The position numbers were made by a program, and so were the translations under genes. The notes under the pieces are model-generated. The model saw only the letters and a program-made list of their open reading frames with translations. It was not told where the DNA came from and did no database searches. Positions 1-8,643 of a stretch of 64,000 nt of DNA are shown piece after piece; position 1 is the stretch's first letter, and each line of letters begins with the position of its first letter. This stretch comes from Gudongella sp034004165 (GTDB taxonomy: Bacteria > Bacillota > Clostridia > Tissierellales > Tissierellaceae): the NCBI GenBank assembly GCA_034004165.1, contig JAVEXI010000003.1, positions 13,915 to 77,914 on the forward strand, in the 5' to 3' direction.

Positions 1-95
1 AGAGCGTTTATAAACTTAACTTTAGCAAAGATACTTACTGGAACAATCTCAAAAGCAAATTCCTTTAATTTTCTTTTATGGTGTTCCCAGTACAT
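1..95 (-). CDS. Possible partial gene running off the left edge
   Basis: An open frame without stops continues on the minus strand from an ATG at 93-95 to the window edge, giving about 31 residues that begin MYWEHHKRKLKEF. It overlaps the end of the PBP gene by about 20 bases. It would be the next gene of the cell-wall operon. There is no clear Shine-Dalgarno sequence before the ATG and I do not recognise the protein. The frame could be open by chance. Confidence 0.3.
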   Translation of the reverse strand, partial: MYWEHHKRKLKEFAFEIVPVSIFAKVKFINA

Positions 96-1482
96 CAATT
101 GCATATCGTATCATTTTGCCTGCGATTGGAGCTGCTGCAGCACCACCTGTAGATCCCTCTTCTTCAAGTATGACAACTACTGTAACCTTTGGATCGTCAG
201 CTGGTGCAAAGCCTGCAAACCAGGCATGATTTTTGCCCGATTGGTTTTCAGCAGTCCCAGTCTTTCCTGCTACTGTTATGCCGCTAATCCCTGCATTGAC
301 CCCTGTACCAGATTTAACTACTTCTATCATCATGTCTTTTAACATAGTATTTTCTTTCGAATCTCCAATAACACCCAGCTCTGTCTCTTTGTAATGATAT
401 ATTTTTTTATTCTCTGGCGAAGTTACTTCTTTTACAATAACAGGCTTTATCATTTTTCCGTCGTTTGCAATTGCTGATACCATCATTGCAATATTTAACG
501 GAGTCGCAAGCACTTTTCCCTGCCCAATCCCTGCAGCTGCTAATTCGGTAGTACTTAGATTTGTTTCTGGGAACTCTGAACTCGAAGTTTCAAGGTCAAA
601 ATCAAACTTTCTATTGAAGTAGTATTCTTTTGCTACTGGCAAAAGTCTCGCTTGTCCTAATTCTACAGCTTTCATAGTAAAATAAGTGTTACATGAAACT
701 GCAAAAGCTTCAGTTAAATCCAGCTCCCCGTGGCTTTTCCCATCGTAATCCCTAAATTCTTTCCCATCGATAATAATTTTGCCTTCACAGATAAAAGTCT
801 CAGTCTCTTTGCTATCTCTTAAAAGAGCTGTCGCTGTAATAATTTTAAAAACTGATCCCGGAGGATAAAGACCTTGTGTTGCTCTATTAAATAATGGACT
901 ACCAGAATCTTCTGATATGCTCTGCCAATCTTTGGAAAGATTGTTAACATTGAAATCAGGTAAACTGACCATAGCAAGGATTTCTCCTGTCTTTGGACTC
1001 ATTATAATAATGCTGCCCTTCTTACCAGCCAAAGCTTCGTATGCATGTGCCTGTAAATTGGTGTTTATAGTAAGATAAATATTATTTCCAACTCCACCAG
1101 GATTTATCAATTCTATTAATTCACTGACAGGAGACTTCTCATTTGCACCTATAAGATATGAGTTCCAGCTTTTCTCAATTCCTGATTTACCGTATTCTCG
1201 GCTTGAGTAACCGATGATGTGGCTATACAACCTGTCATACATATACTTTCTTTCAGTTACACCGTCAATGTTTTCTGAGTAAGCTAAGAGTCTGCCTTCT
1301 GAGTCGTAAATACTTCCTCTTACAACTTTCTCTTCATTGAGCCATAATCTCTTGTTGTAAGCATTCTCTTTTATACCCTCTGCCATAAATATTTGAAAAT
1401 AGCTCATGTATAAGATCTGGATGACAAAACCAGAAAGAATTGTGACTAGTAAAATTAAAATTCTCTTCTTCTCTCTTTTCAT
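76..1482 (-). CDS. pbpA: Class B penicillin-binding protein (PbpA/FtsI-like transpeptidase)
   Basis: This is a peptidoglycan DD-transpeptidase acting outside the membrane. One N-terminal membrane anchor (about residues 7-29) is followed by a short dimerisation domain and a transpeptidase domain. All three active-site motifs are present: SVFK at 210-213, SCN at 263-265 and KTGT at 407-410. At 468 residues it is shorter than PBP2 or FtsI and matches the compact PbpA type. The start overlaps the end of the RodA/FtsW gene by 4 bases, so the pair is translationally coupled. The FHA-RodA-PbpA order resembles the actinobacterial fha-rodA-pbpA cluster. PASTA repeats are absent. Family call is firm; the exact cellular role (division, elongation or sporulation) is inferred. 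Confidence 0.93.
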   Translation of the reverse strand: MKREKKRILILLVTILSGFVIQILYMSYFQIFMAEGIKENAYNKRLWLNEEKVVRGSIYDSEGRLLAYSENIDGVTERKYMYDRLYSHIIGYSSREYGKSGIEKSWNSYLIGANEKSPVSELIELINPGGVGNNIYLTINTNLQAHAYEALAGKKGSIIIMSPKTGEILAMVSLPDFNVNNLSKDWQSISEDSGSPLFNRATQGLYPPGSVFKIITATALLRDSKETETFICEGKIIIDGKEFRDYDGKSHGELDLTEAFAVSCNTYFTMKAVELGQARLLPVAKEYYFNRKFDFDLETSSSEFPETNLSTTELAAAGIGQGKVLATPLNIAMMVSAIANDGKMIKPVIVKEVTSPENKKIYHYKETELGVIGDSKENTMLKDMMIEVVKSGTGVNAGISGITVAGKTGTAENQSGKNHAWFAGFAPADDPKVTVVVILEEEGSTGGAAAAPIAGKMIRYAIDVLGTP

Positions 1483-2708
1483 CTTTCGACCTCCACTGTC
1501 TTCTTCTCTGAAGCCCCTTGCAATATTCCAAGAGCAATAAAGCTAAATAACACAGATGAGCCTCCATAAGATACAAAGGGCAGAGTCAGTCCTGTAAGGG
1601 GTATCATTTTCAAGACGCCACCTATAATTACAAAAGCTTGTAATCCAAACATCAGAGTTATTCCAAGTGCTAAAATCTTGTAAAACATATCTCTTTGTCT
1701 AAGAGCTATTTTAAAGCCCCTGTAAACAAATATCATGTATAGCATAATGATGCCAATCCCAGTAAATATCCCCATTTCTTCGACAATTGAAGAGAAAATG
1801 AAGTCATTATAAGACAACGGTATATAATAAGGGTTTCCCCTGCCAAGTCCAGTTCCAAAATAGCTGCCCTCAGCAATAGCAAACATGGATTGAATAATCT
1901 GATATCCTTTATTGTCAATATAAGGCCATGGATTAAGCCAGGTAAGAACTCTGGTTTTAACATGATCAAATATTAAATATGCAGTAATTCCGCCTATGGT
2001 GAAAAGGCCAGCATTAACTCTTAGAGCGATTCTATCCTGAGAATATATGTATTGAAGGCCTGTATATACACCTAAAAATATCAATGCTGTCCCCAGATCA
2101 CGCTGAACAAACAATAATCCTATAAATGAATACACTACTGCAAGTACAAAATATTCGCCATATTTATATTTTTTAAATCGTTTGTTGTCAGCGTAATAAC
2201 AAGCGAGTATAAATATCAGCGCTATTTTGATAGCTTCAGCTGGCTGCACGCTCATTCCTTTGAAATTAATCCAATTAATTGCTCCATGCTTTCTATCTCC
2301 AAGTACCAAAGTCACGGCAAACAAAAAATAGCTTATCCCCATGTACGGAAATATAAGCTTATTCCAGAAATCAAATTTAATTATCATCAAATAACTGATG
2401 AAGAAAGCAACAATTCCTATAGTAAGCCACAAAAGTTGTCTTAACCCAAGGTTAGCACTTAGTCTGTATATCATGATAACTCCTATTGACATCAACATGC
2501 TAACTATCAAAAAAATATATACATCCCCATAAGTAATCTTAAGGAGATAGTAATTAGATAAATATACCAGAAGTATCAAGCCAACTGCAAGAATAAGAGT
2601 TTTTATATCGAGACTGTCTCTTCTGTAAGTTAAAATTAACCCCAGAGAAGCAATTTCAAACATCAATAGCAGTCTTCTTGGCAATTTCCCGTCAATAATG
2701 CTTTTCAT
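1479..2708 (-). CDS. FtsW/RodA/SpoVE-family peptidoglycan glycosyltransferase
   Basis: A polytopic SEDS protein (about 10 hydrophobic segments) expected to polymerise lipid II with the adjacent class B PBP as partner. Recognisable SEDS features include the FVQRDLGTALI segment, the NPWPY loop and the C-terminal GLTLPFVSYGGSS motif. An upstream in-frame ATG lies at 2714, but GAGG is better spaced (7 bases) from the ATG at 2706-2708, so I start there, giving 409 residues. It sits between the FHA gene (10 bases upstream) and pbpA (4-base overlap). Paralogues are hard to tell apart by sequence, so I give no gene symbol. Confidence 0.93.
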   Translation of the reverse strand: MKSIIDGKLPRRLLLMFEIASLGLILTYRRDSLDIKTLILAVGLILLVYLSNYYLLKITYGDVYIFLIVSMLMSIGVIMIYRLSANLGLRQLLWLTIGIVAFFISYLMIIKFDFWNKLIFPYMGISYFLFAVTLVLGDRKHGAINWINFKGMSVQPAEAIKIALIFILACYYADNKRFKKYKYGEYFVLAVVYSFIGLLFVQRDLGTALIFLGVYTGLQYIYSQDRIALRVNAGLFTIGGITAYLIFDHVKTRVLTWLNPWPYIDNKGYQIIQSMFAIAEGSYFGTGLGRGNPYYIPLSYNDFIFSSIVEEMGIFTGIGIIMLYMIFVYRGFKIALRQRDMFYKILALGITLMFGLQAFVIIGGVLKMIPLTGLTLPFVSYGGSSVLFSFIALGILQGASEKKTVEVER

Positions 2709-2718
2709 ATTCATACCT

Positions 2719-3150
2719 CTACATTCTGTTAACGAAAATAAACTCTAATTCTCCAACGCCAATCACATCACCATTTGCTATTCTACTTGCATCGGAAATC
2801 CGAGTTCTATTCAAATATGTTCCATTTGAACTTTCTAAGTCAACAATAAAATACTGGTTCCCATCTTTGCTAATTTTAAAGTGATGTTTGGAAATATAAG
2901 GATCCTTTATTACAATACTATTGTCCTTCCCACGTCCCAGAGTCAGCTCATCCTCAATAGAATAAGAATCTTCAACTCTATATGGCAGAGAATCCAGCCT
3001 GTTTAATAACTTAATATATGTAGCTGAATCATTCTGTCTAGTCTCCATAGCTCTAATATCCAAATATATCATCCTGATAATGACGAAGATGAACATATAA
3101 ATAATAAAGACAAAGAAATACTTAAATATTATCGATAACAAATCAAACAT
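2719..3150 (-). CDS. Membrane-anchored FHA-domain protein
   Basis: The 143-residue protein has one N-terminal hydrophobic segment (about 5-28) and a C-terminal forkhead-associated domain (about 65-135). The FHA core is clear: the GR-x-DNSIVI strand, SKHHFKI, and the SSNGTYLN loop. FHA domains bind phosphothreonine, so it probably recruits a phosphorylated partner to the RodA-PBP pair encoded directly downstream. Start chosen at ATG with GAGGTGACTGCCAG ahead. It is the first gene of the cell-wall operon. No Ser/Thr kinase is encoded in this window. Confidence 0.88.
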   Translation of the reverse strand: MFDLLSIIFKYFFVFIIYMFIFVIIRMIYLDIRAMETRQNDSATYIKLLNRLDSLPYRVEDSYSIEDELTLGRGKDNSIVIKDPYISKHHFKISKDGNQYFIVDLESSNGTYLNRTRISDASRIANGDVIGVGELEFIFVNRM

Positions 3151-3274
3151 CTGGCAGTCACCTCTTCTTCAATGTTACCATAAAGGATAAATTTAGTGAA
3201 TTATTTTCAATACCTATATAAATGCTATCTTCAATTTGATACAATATTATCATAATGGAGCAGGAGGTGTGATA

Positions 3275-3664
3275 ATGAAGAAGCTAATGAGATCATCATC
3301 TGACAGGTATTTACTAGGAGTTTGTGGAGGCCTGGCCGAATACTTGAATATAGACTCAACAATAGTAAGATTAGCATGGTTTTTCTTGTCAATTTTCTCG
3401 TTTTTTACTTTTGGAGTTATATATCTTATATGCGGAGCTGTAATCCCCATGGATAATATTAATACTAATAGTGAATCAAATAGAAATTCAAGTGCTGGTG
3501 GCAGGCTAATTATGGGACTCTCTCTAATAATTGTTGGTTCTTTTTTACTTGCACGGTTATTATTCCCATGGTTCCCCATATACTTTAGACAAGCACTTAA
3601 GTATTGGCCTTCACTATTGATAATTTTAGGGCTCTACATTATAGTCAAACGAAAGGATGACTGA
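3275..3664 (+). CDS. PspC-domain membrane protein
   Basis: The N-terminus carries the PspC signature (SSDRYLLGVCGGLAEYLN and DSTIVRLAWF), followed by a membrane segment, a polar linker and two more hydrophobic stretches. PspC proteins act in envelope stress or as membrane-toxicity antitoxins; the role here is unknown. An in-frame start exists at 3236, but the ATG at 3275 has an ideal AGGAGG and begins where the domain begins, giving 129 residues. The gene is divergent from the FHA-rodA-pbpA operon, with about 120 bases between them, and lies 6 bases upstream of recX. Confidence 0.85.
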   Translation: MKKLMRSSSDRYLLGVCGGLAEYLNIDSTIVRLAWFFLSIFSFFTFGVIYLICGAVIPMDNINTNSESNRNSSAGGRLIMGLSLIIVGSFLLARLLFPWFPIYFRQALKYWPSLLIILGLYIIVKRKDD

Positions 3665-3670
3665 TTTTAT

Positions 3671-4303
3671 ATGCCAGATAACAAGATTACGTCCATCGAA
3701 ATTCAAAAAGATAAATCCAGAATCAATTTGTATCTCGATGGAAAATTTAGTATGGGTCTTCCCTTAGAAGCAATTGTTGAGTTCAATTTATCAAAAGGTA
3801 AACTTATAGATTCTAGTACCATAAATTCCCTAAAATCATACAATGACAAGTCAAAAGTTAAGCAGTCAGCCATAAACTATTTGTCTTATAGACAGAGAAG
3901 CGTAAAAGAAATTCGCACGCATCTGCTGAGTAAGGATTTCAATTCAGATTTAGTAGAAATCGTTATTGATGACTTAGTTAATTCAGGGTATCTTGACGAT
4001 AGAAAATTTGCTGAGATGTATGTCAACGAGAAAACTCGTTTAAATAATTTAGGTTCGGTCAGAATTAAATATGAGCTGAGACAAAAAGGCATAGACGAAG
4101 ACATTATTGAAAGTTCATTAGATAAAGCTGAGACTGACTATGATGGTTTAGCAGAGATTGTTATTAAAAAGTATCCTAAAGATAAATCCAAAGACAGACA
4201 AACCTGGTTTAGAAAAGTAGCAGGATTTCTCCAAAGGAAAGGATATAATTATGATTCTGTAAAAAAAATCATCGATATCATTGAGAACGGAGAAATTGAT
4301 TAA
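3671..4303 (+). CDS. recX: Regulatory protein RecX
   Basis: RecX modulates RecA filament growth. The 210-residue protein has an N-terminal extension and three tandem helical repeats typical of the family, with hallmarks AINYLSYRQRSVKEIRTHL, LVNSGYLDDRKFAEMYV and KYELRQKGID. The AAAGGATGAC ribosome site sits ahead of an ATG start. It is co-directional with the PspC gene 6 bases upstream. The GIY-YIG gene starts 1 base after its stop. recA is not in the window. Confidence 0.9.
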   Translation: MPDNKITSIEIQKDKSRINLYLDGKFSMGLPLEAIVEFNLSKGKLIDSSTINSLKSYNDKSKVKQSAINYLSYRQRSVKEIRTHLLSKDFNSDLVEIVIDDLVNSGYLDDRKFAEMYVNEKTRLNNLGSVRIKYELRQKGIDEDIIESSLDKAETDYDGLAEIVIKKYPKDKSKDRQTWFRKVAGFLQRKGYNYDSVKKIIDIIENGEID

Positions 4304-4304
4304 A

Positions 4305-4550
4305 ATGTTCTATGTTTATATATTAAAGTGTTCAGATGGGACATTCTACACTGGATATACCAACTCTCTGGAGAGAAGATTGAAGTTTCATAATGAAGGA
4401 AAAGCTTCTAAATACACAAGGTCACGACTTCCTGTTGAGCTGATTTACCATGAAGCTTATGAACTAAAAAGTGAAGCTATGAGTCGTGAAGCCAAAATAA
4501 AACAGTTGGCTAAGGAAGATAAAATATCGTTAATAAACAATAAAAAGTAG
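4305..4550 (+). CDS. Small GIY-YIG nuclease-domain protein
   Basis: The 81-residue protein is a single UvrC/Slx1-type GIY-YIG domain (YhbQ-like). It begins MFYVYILKC with the GIY-equivalent (VYI) and TGYTN (YIG-equivalent), then LERRL with the catalytic arginine. A longer frame begins at 4281 inside recX, but the family starts at this methionine, and GGAG lies upstream within the end of recX. It is probably cotranscribed with recX, which suggests a DNA-repair role, although the substrate of these stand-alone proteins is not well established. Confidence 0.87.
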   Translation: MFYVYILKCSDGTFYTGYTNSLERRLKFHNEGKASKYTRSRLPVELIYHEAYELKSEAMSREAKIKQLAKEDKISLINNKK

Positions 4551-4588
4551 AAGAAGCCAGAGTGTACTGACCTTTTCTACTTTTTATT
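4539..4588. terminator. Bidirectional hairpin between GIY-YIG gene and membrane-protein gene
   Basis: A 14-base perfect inverted repeat (AATAAAAAGTAGAA and its complement) separated by about 22 bases has A/T tracts on both sides. It covers the 3' ends of both convergent genes. Confidence 0.75.
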
Positions 4589-4990
4589 TTCTGATTCTGA
4601 TTGCGATGAAGCAGAAGCTGAATCAGGGGATTTTAGAAGTCTTCGTTTTCGCCTTTTAACAGGTTTGGCAATTATCCCCAAAATAAGCGCAAACAACAAG
4701 CCTACCAGGCCTGCAACTACACCAATTATAGCCATCAGCAAAACTTCAAGACTAGATTCTGCCGTTAGCACATGCATGACAGAATAGAAGTTATGAACAC
4801 CCATAAATAATACTATTAATCCAGGTAAATATTTAACAAATCTTAATTTTCTAAAAATCAGAAAAGCAACAAGTGTCATTAGGGCTACCCCAGCTGTTGC
4901 TGTAAGCATAAAACGAGCATTATCAAAGTATCCTGCCAGTTCTAACATGATTTTTTTTAAGCTTATGATTACTGAAGTTAATTTATCCAC
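4577..4990 (-). CDS. Uncharacterised membrane protein
   Basis: I do not recognise a family. The start is chosen at GTG 4988-4990 (GAGGAG 7 bases upstream), giving 137 residues; a TTG start 24 bases further up is less likely. There are three hydrophobic stretches, about residues 29-48, 56-72 and 82-107, then a basic KPVKRRKRRLLK cluster and a Ser/Glu-rich polar tail ending SESENKK. The basic cluster after the last segment suggests a cytoplasmic tail. It follows the envelope lipoprotein gene by 34 bases and may be the last gene of the deacetylase/two-component operon. Confidence 0.65.
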   Translation of the reverse strand: MDKLTSVIISLKKIMLELAGYFDNARFMLTATAGVALMTLVAFLIFRKLRFVKYLPGLIVLFMGVHNFYSVMHVLTAESSLEVLLMAIIGVVAGLVGLLFALILGIIAKPVKRRKRRLLKSPDSASASSQSESENKK

Positions 4991-5024
4991 ATGATCACTC
5001 CTCAATTTTACCAAGCTGTCAGTT

Positions 5025-6536
5025 TTAATCTAATTCTGTTGCTCCTTGTCTGTTCATTTCATTTCTCCATATATCAGGATACCTTCCAGTTGCCCATTCT
5101 GACATAATAACAACAGAATCACTCGGAAGCTCAATAAAAGCCAAAGGCTTATTAATCAAATCGTATCCATCTATTGAATATATTACAATATGTGAGGTCG
5201 ATATTACAACTATTAAATCGTCATTTGGTGAGGAAAACACGTCAAGAACATCGGGAATAGCTAATCTTACAGCTTCAAATGGCAGGGATTGCTCATCAAA
5301 ATTTACCATTTCTTTAGGAGGAATAGCTTTGATATTGAATTCTCTGTATAGCTCCTCGTTGTTTTCCTTATAGTTTATACGGCCTTTTAATGTCCAGTAT
5401 CCATTCCTTCTTGCCAAGCCTACATTTTCTTCATTTAACAAAATATCTTTATCCAGCGATATTACACTTCGCGCTCCTTCTGTAAACAGATTAGTACCTG
5501 ATTCCCCAATTAAATCAGAGAGCTTAATGGGTTTCTTCTCGGTTAAGTTGTCAACCGCATATATCTGCAGAGTTCTTCTGTCTCCTCTGTCAAGATCGTA
5601 ATTTTCAACTGAAATATAATCATTTCCTAAGAATACTATGTTTCTAAGAATGGAAGGTGTCGATTTTTCATCTTTTTCAAAAGTAAAATAGTTCTTTTCT
5701 TCTTGATTGAAGGTATAATCCTGTAAAATTTGCTCGCTCTTTTGCAAGTTAAACAGCGGAGTTGCAATTATGTCATCAGAAATCTTGCCATTTTCCTTTA
5801 ACCTATTTTGTTCTATTTTCCAAAATCCATTTTTTCTTGGCATAAGTATACCATCAAGAACTGAAACTCCTTTAAGCTGTCTTCCATCGCTTTGAATCCA
5901 ATATGTTCTATATTCCCAGTCAGGGAGATCATTGTCTTCATCAAACACCTGAGTTTTTACTCCTAAAAGGAGTCCTGATTCAAGCTCTTCTGCCTCAATT
6001 TCTCCAAAAGAACTCTGAACGATTTCTTCAATGTCAATATATCTGTTTACCTCATCTAGGCTTACTTTCGCAACCTTTTTCTCAAGCTTATAAAAAATGT
6101 CATCTTTATAATATAGCATTGTATCATCATCAAGGAGTAAAAGCTCACAGAAGTATTTGCTGTCACTCAATATTGTAACAACCTCTAGCTCCTCATTTGA
6201 TAAACCCATAGATAATGGACTTGTTTTAAACTTGTAAATCAGGTAGTCGCTAGCTTTTACCCTTTTTATCTTATAAGAAGGTTCAGTAGAATAATCATTT
6301 CCAATTAATACGGCATCTCTATGAAATAACGCTGTCTGCCCAATGTAATCTGATGTATCCTCTGATAATGGTCCTCCCAATTTGTAGATAATAGATGTTA
6401 TTTCCCACTTTCCTTCAATGGGAGATATTGTACTGTTAGGTGCCAGGATAAGGTCTTGAGCATTCTCTCCTGTCGAAGCACAGGATGACAAAATTAATGA
6501 AAAGACTATTATAATAATCATCTTTGCTGTTTTCAT
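5025..6536 (-). CDS. Putative lipoprotein of the two-component operon
   Basis: An N-terminal signal with a lipobox (LILSSC, Cys about residue 19) indicates a surface lipoprotein of about 500 residues. The rest is soluble, strand-rich and acidic, with recurring W-x-I and NGFWKIEQN/NGYWTLKG-like segments that hint at internal repeats. I cannot name a family. The start (ATG 6536, or GTG 6539) overlaps the stop of the sensor kinase gene, so the two are coupled. A lipoprotein tied to an envelope sensor is a plausible accessory or client; this is inference from position only. Confidence 0.75.
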   Translation of the reverse strand: MKTAKMIIIIVFSLILSSCASTGENAQDLILAPNSTISPIEGKWEITSIIYKLGGPLSEDTSDYIGQTALFHRDAVLIGNDYSTEPSYKIKRVKASDYLIYKFKTSPLSMGLSNEELEVVTILSDSKYFCELLLLDDDTMLYYKDDIFYKLEKKVAKVSLDEVNRYIDIEEIVQSSFGEIEAEELESGLLLGVKTQVFDEDNDLPDWEYRTYWIQSDGRQLKGVSVLDGILMPRKNGFWKIEQNRLKENGKISDDIIATPLFNLQKSEQILQDYTFNQEEKNYFTFEKDEKSTPSILRNIVFLGNDYISVENYDLDRGDRRTLQIYAVDNLTEKKPIKLSDLIGESGTNLFTEGARSVISLDKDILLNEENVGLARRNGYWTLKGRINYKENNEELYREFNIKAIPPKEMVNFDEQSLPFEAVRLAIPDVLDVFSSPNDDLIVVISTSHIVIYSIDGYDLINKPLAFIELPSDSVVIMSEWATGRYPDIWRNEMNRQGATELD

Positions 6537-7930
6537 CACACACTCGCCTCCCTTGGGAATCCAAGTTCAACTTTTGTCCCCTCACCAAGTACAGACTCAA
6601 TATTGAAATATCCCTCATGTAAATGCATAATCTCATCACAAATTGATAACCCTATTCCACTATGTGATTTACTGTTTTTCCCTTTGTAAAACTTTTCTTT
6701 AATATAGGGAAGCTCCTCTTCCGGAATACCTGGACCATCATCTTCTACTTCAATAATAAGATGATTTTCTGATTCATAAGCTTTCAGAGTTACTTTGCCT
6801 TTGCCAGTAAACTTAAACGCGTTGTCAATGACATTAATAAGAACTTGTTTAATTCTGTTACCGTCTCCCATTATTGGAGAGAGATTATCATCTATATCAA
6901 CTTCAAATGAAATATTATTGTTGATTGCTCTTGGCATCATTTGGTACACTACCATCTTTAAACTTTCTTTAATATCCACCATTTCTTTAGTCAAAGTGAT
7001 CCTGCCAGAAGTAAATCTTGAAAAATCAAGTAGTTCTTCAACCATCCTAGAAAGTCTGTCACTCTCATTTTCAATAATATCAAGCCCGTCAAGATAAATA
7101 TCCCGACTTAATTCTTCATCAGCCTTTAAAGTTACTGCCCACCCTTTTATTGAAGTAAGTGGGGTCCTCAGTTCGTGTGAAATTGAGGATATGAAATCGT
7201 TTTTTAAAGTTTCTTTTCTAAGAATCTCTTCTGCCATGTAATTTAATGTATGAGATAATTTGCCAATTTCGTCATCATATTTAACATTGCTTCGCACTTT
7301 AAACTGACCATCTGCCATTTTATTGGCAACCTCAGTGACTTCAGCAAGTGGTTTTACAATTGAGTTGGCTATAAATATACTAATAATTATTGCAACAGCA
7401 ACAACTGCAAATCCCATTATAACAAGAAATCTTGCAATATCTGTTATGACTGCATTTGTAGCTTTAAGGCTTGAAACAAATCTCAATATACCCACCGGAG
7501 TGTTTCGATATAGTAAAGGCATAGAAACAGCCATAACTGGATCTGAGTCATAAGATACAGATCCCGACCATACCCCTTTACCTTTCTCCATAGCATCAGT
7601 TATATCGGGGGTAGCAATCAGCTCGCTAAAAGGTACTCCAAGTGAATCCATAAGTACTGTGCCATCAGTACTAAGTACCTGTACTTGTGCAGAAGTATGC
7701 TGCCAAAATAAGTCAACATCATCAATTATGGTTTCTTCAAGATTTTCAGTTGAAAAATAACGGGCATAAAAATTAGTAGAGAATTCAATCTGACTAGTCA
7801 AAATATCCTCTACATTTTTATAATAGTGATCTTTTATACCGTTTATGAGCAAAATTTCAAGAAATATGACCGTGACAAGGATAATTAGCATAAAACTTCT
7901 GATTAGCCTTGATTTAATGCTTCTTCTCAT
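6536..7930 (-). CDS. Sensor histidine kinase, HAMP type
   Basis: Membrane histidine kinase of about 464 residues. It has TM1 (about 12-30), an extracellular region of about 130 residues, TM2 (about 168-190), a HAMP linker, HisKA with phospho-acceptor His in SHELRTPL (about residue 252) and a HATPase domain with N-box NVIDNAFKF and G-boxes DDGPGIP and SHSGIGL. The ATG at 7928-7930 follows TAGGA by 7 bases. It is 9 bases downstream of the response regulator gene and clearly its partner. The ligand is unknown. Overall architecture resembles PhoR/WalK/ResE-type kinases but without a PAS domain before HisKA. Confidence 0.93.
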   Translation of the reverse strand: MRRSIKSRLIRSFMLIILVTVIFLEILLINGIKDHYYKNVEDILTSQIEFSTNFYARYFSTENLEETIIDDVDLFWQHTSAQVQVLSTDGTVLMDSLGVPFSELIATPDITDAMEKGKGVWSGSVSYDSDPVMAVSMPLLYRNTPVGILRFVSSLKATNAVITDIARFLVIMGFAVVAVAIIISIFIANSIVKPLAEVTEVANKMADGQFKVRSNVKYDDEIGKLSHTLNYMAEEILRKETLKNDFISSISHELRTPLTSIKGWAVTLKADEELSRDIYLDGLDIIENESDRLSRMVEELLDFSRFTSGRITLTKEMVDIKESLKMVVYQMMPRAINNNISFEVDIDDNLSPIMGDGNRIKQVLINVIDNAFKFTGKGKVTLKAYESENHLIIEVEDDGPGIPEEELPYIKEKFYKGKNSKSHSGIGLSICDEIMHLHEGYFNIESVLGEGTKVELGFPREASV

Positions 7931-7939
7931 CCACAATTC

Positions 7940-8632
7940 CTACTCTCTTGATTTCCATCTGTAGCCTACGCCCCAAACAGTTTCTATGTACGTCGGCTGG
8001 CTTGAGTCTTCTTCGATTTTTGATCTTAACCTACGGATATTTACATCAACGATTTTTGAGTCACCTACAAAGTCGACTCCCCAGACATAATTTAATATTT
8101 CATCTCTTTTAAATGCCTTTCCAGGGTTTTCAATAAACAATTTTGCAATCGAAAACTCAGTTGGAGTAAGTATTATCTCGCTTTTGCCCTTATAAAATTG
8201 CCTTGAGTAGACGTCAATTCTAAAGGGATGAAAATCAAGCGATGGCTTTTCATCTTCTCCATTTATCTCTAATCTTCTCTCAAGAGATTTGACTCTTAAA
8301 ACCAGTTCTGTTGGATTAAATGGCTTGGTCATATAATCATCAGAGCCGTACTCAAGGCCCATTATTTTGTCAATATCTTGGCTTTTTGCAGTGAGCATAA
8401 TTATTCCCAAATAAGGATACTTCTCTCTTAGTATTCTGCATACTTCAAATCCGTCTATCCCAGGGAGCATGACATCCAACACTACAATATCGACAGATTC
8501 CTGGGCAGCAATCTGCAAGCCCTCTTCTCCTGTTGAAGCTTCTAACACAGAGTATCCAGCGCGATCCAGATTAATCTTAACAAATTTTCTTATTGATTCT
8601 TCATCTTCGACTATTAAAACAAGTCTGCCCAT
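7940..8632 (-). CDS. OmpR/PhoB-family response regulator
   Basis: 230 residues with an N-terminal receiver (acidic pocket DEE near residue 10, phospho-acceptor Asp53 in VLDVMLPG, Thr in MLTAKSQD, Lys in YMTKPFN) and a C-terminal winged-helix DNA-binding domain (LTPTEFSIAKLF, ETVWGVGYRW). It has a strong AGGAGGG ribosome site. It is encoded between the deacetylase and the kinase. The direct repeats at 9624-9667 ahead of this operon have the 11-bp period expected for this regulator class, so autoregulation is likely. Confidence 0.95.
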   Translation of the reverse strand: MGRLVLIVEDEESIRKFVKINLDRAGYSVLEASTGEEGLQIAAQESVDIVVLDVMLPGIDGFEVCRILREKYPYLGIIMLTAKSQDIDKIMGLEYGSDDYMTKPFNPTELVLRVKSLERRLEINGEDEKPSLDFHPFRIDVYSRQFYKGKSEIILTPTEFSIAKLFIENPGKAFKRDEILNYVWGVDFVGDSKIVDVNIRRLRSKIEEDSSQPTYIETVWGVGYRWKSRE

Positions 8633-8643
8633 GGATTTCCCTC

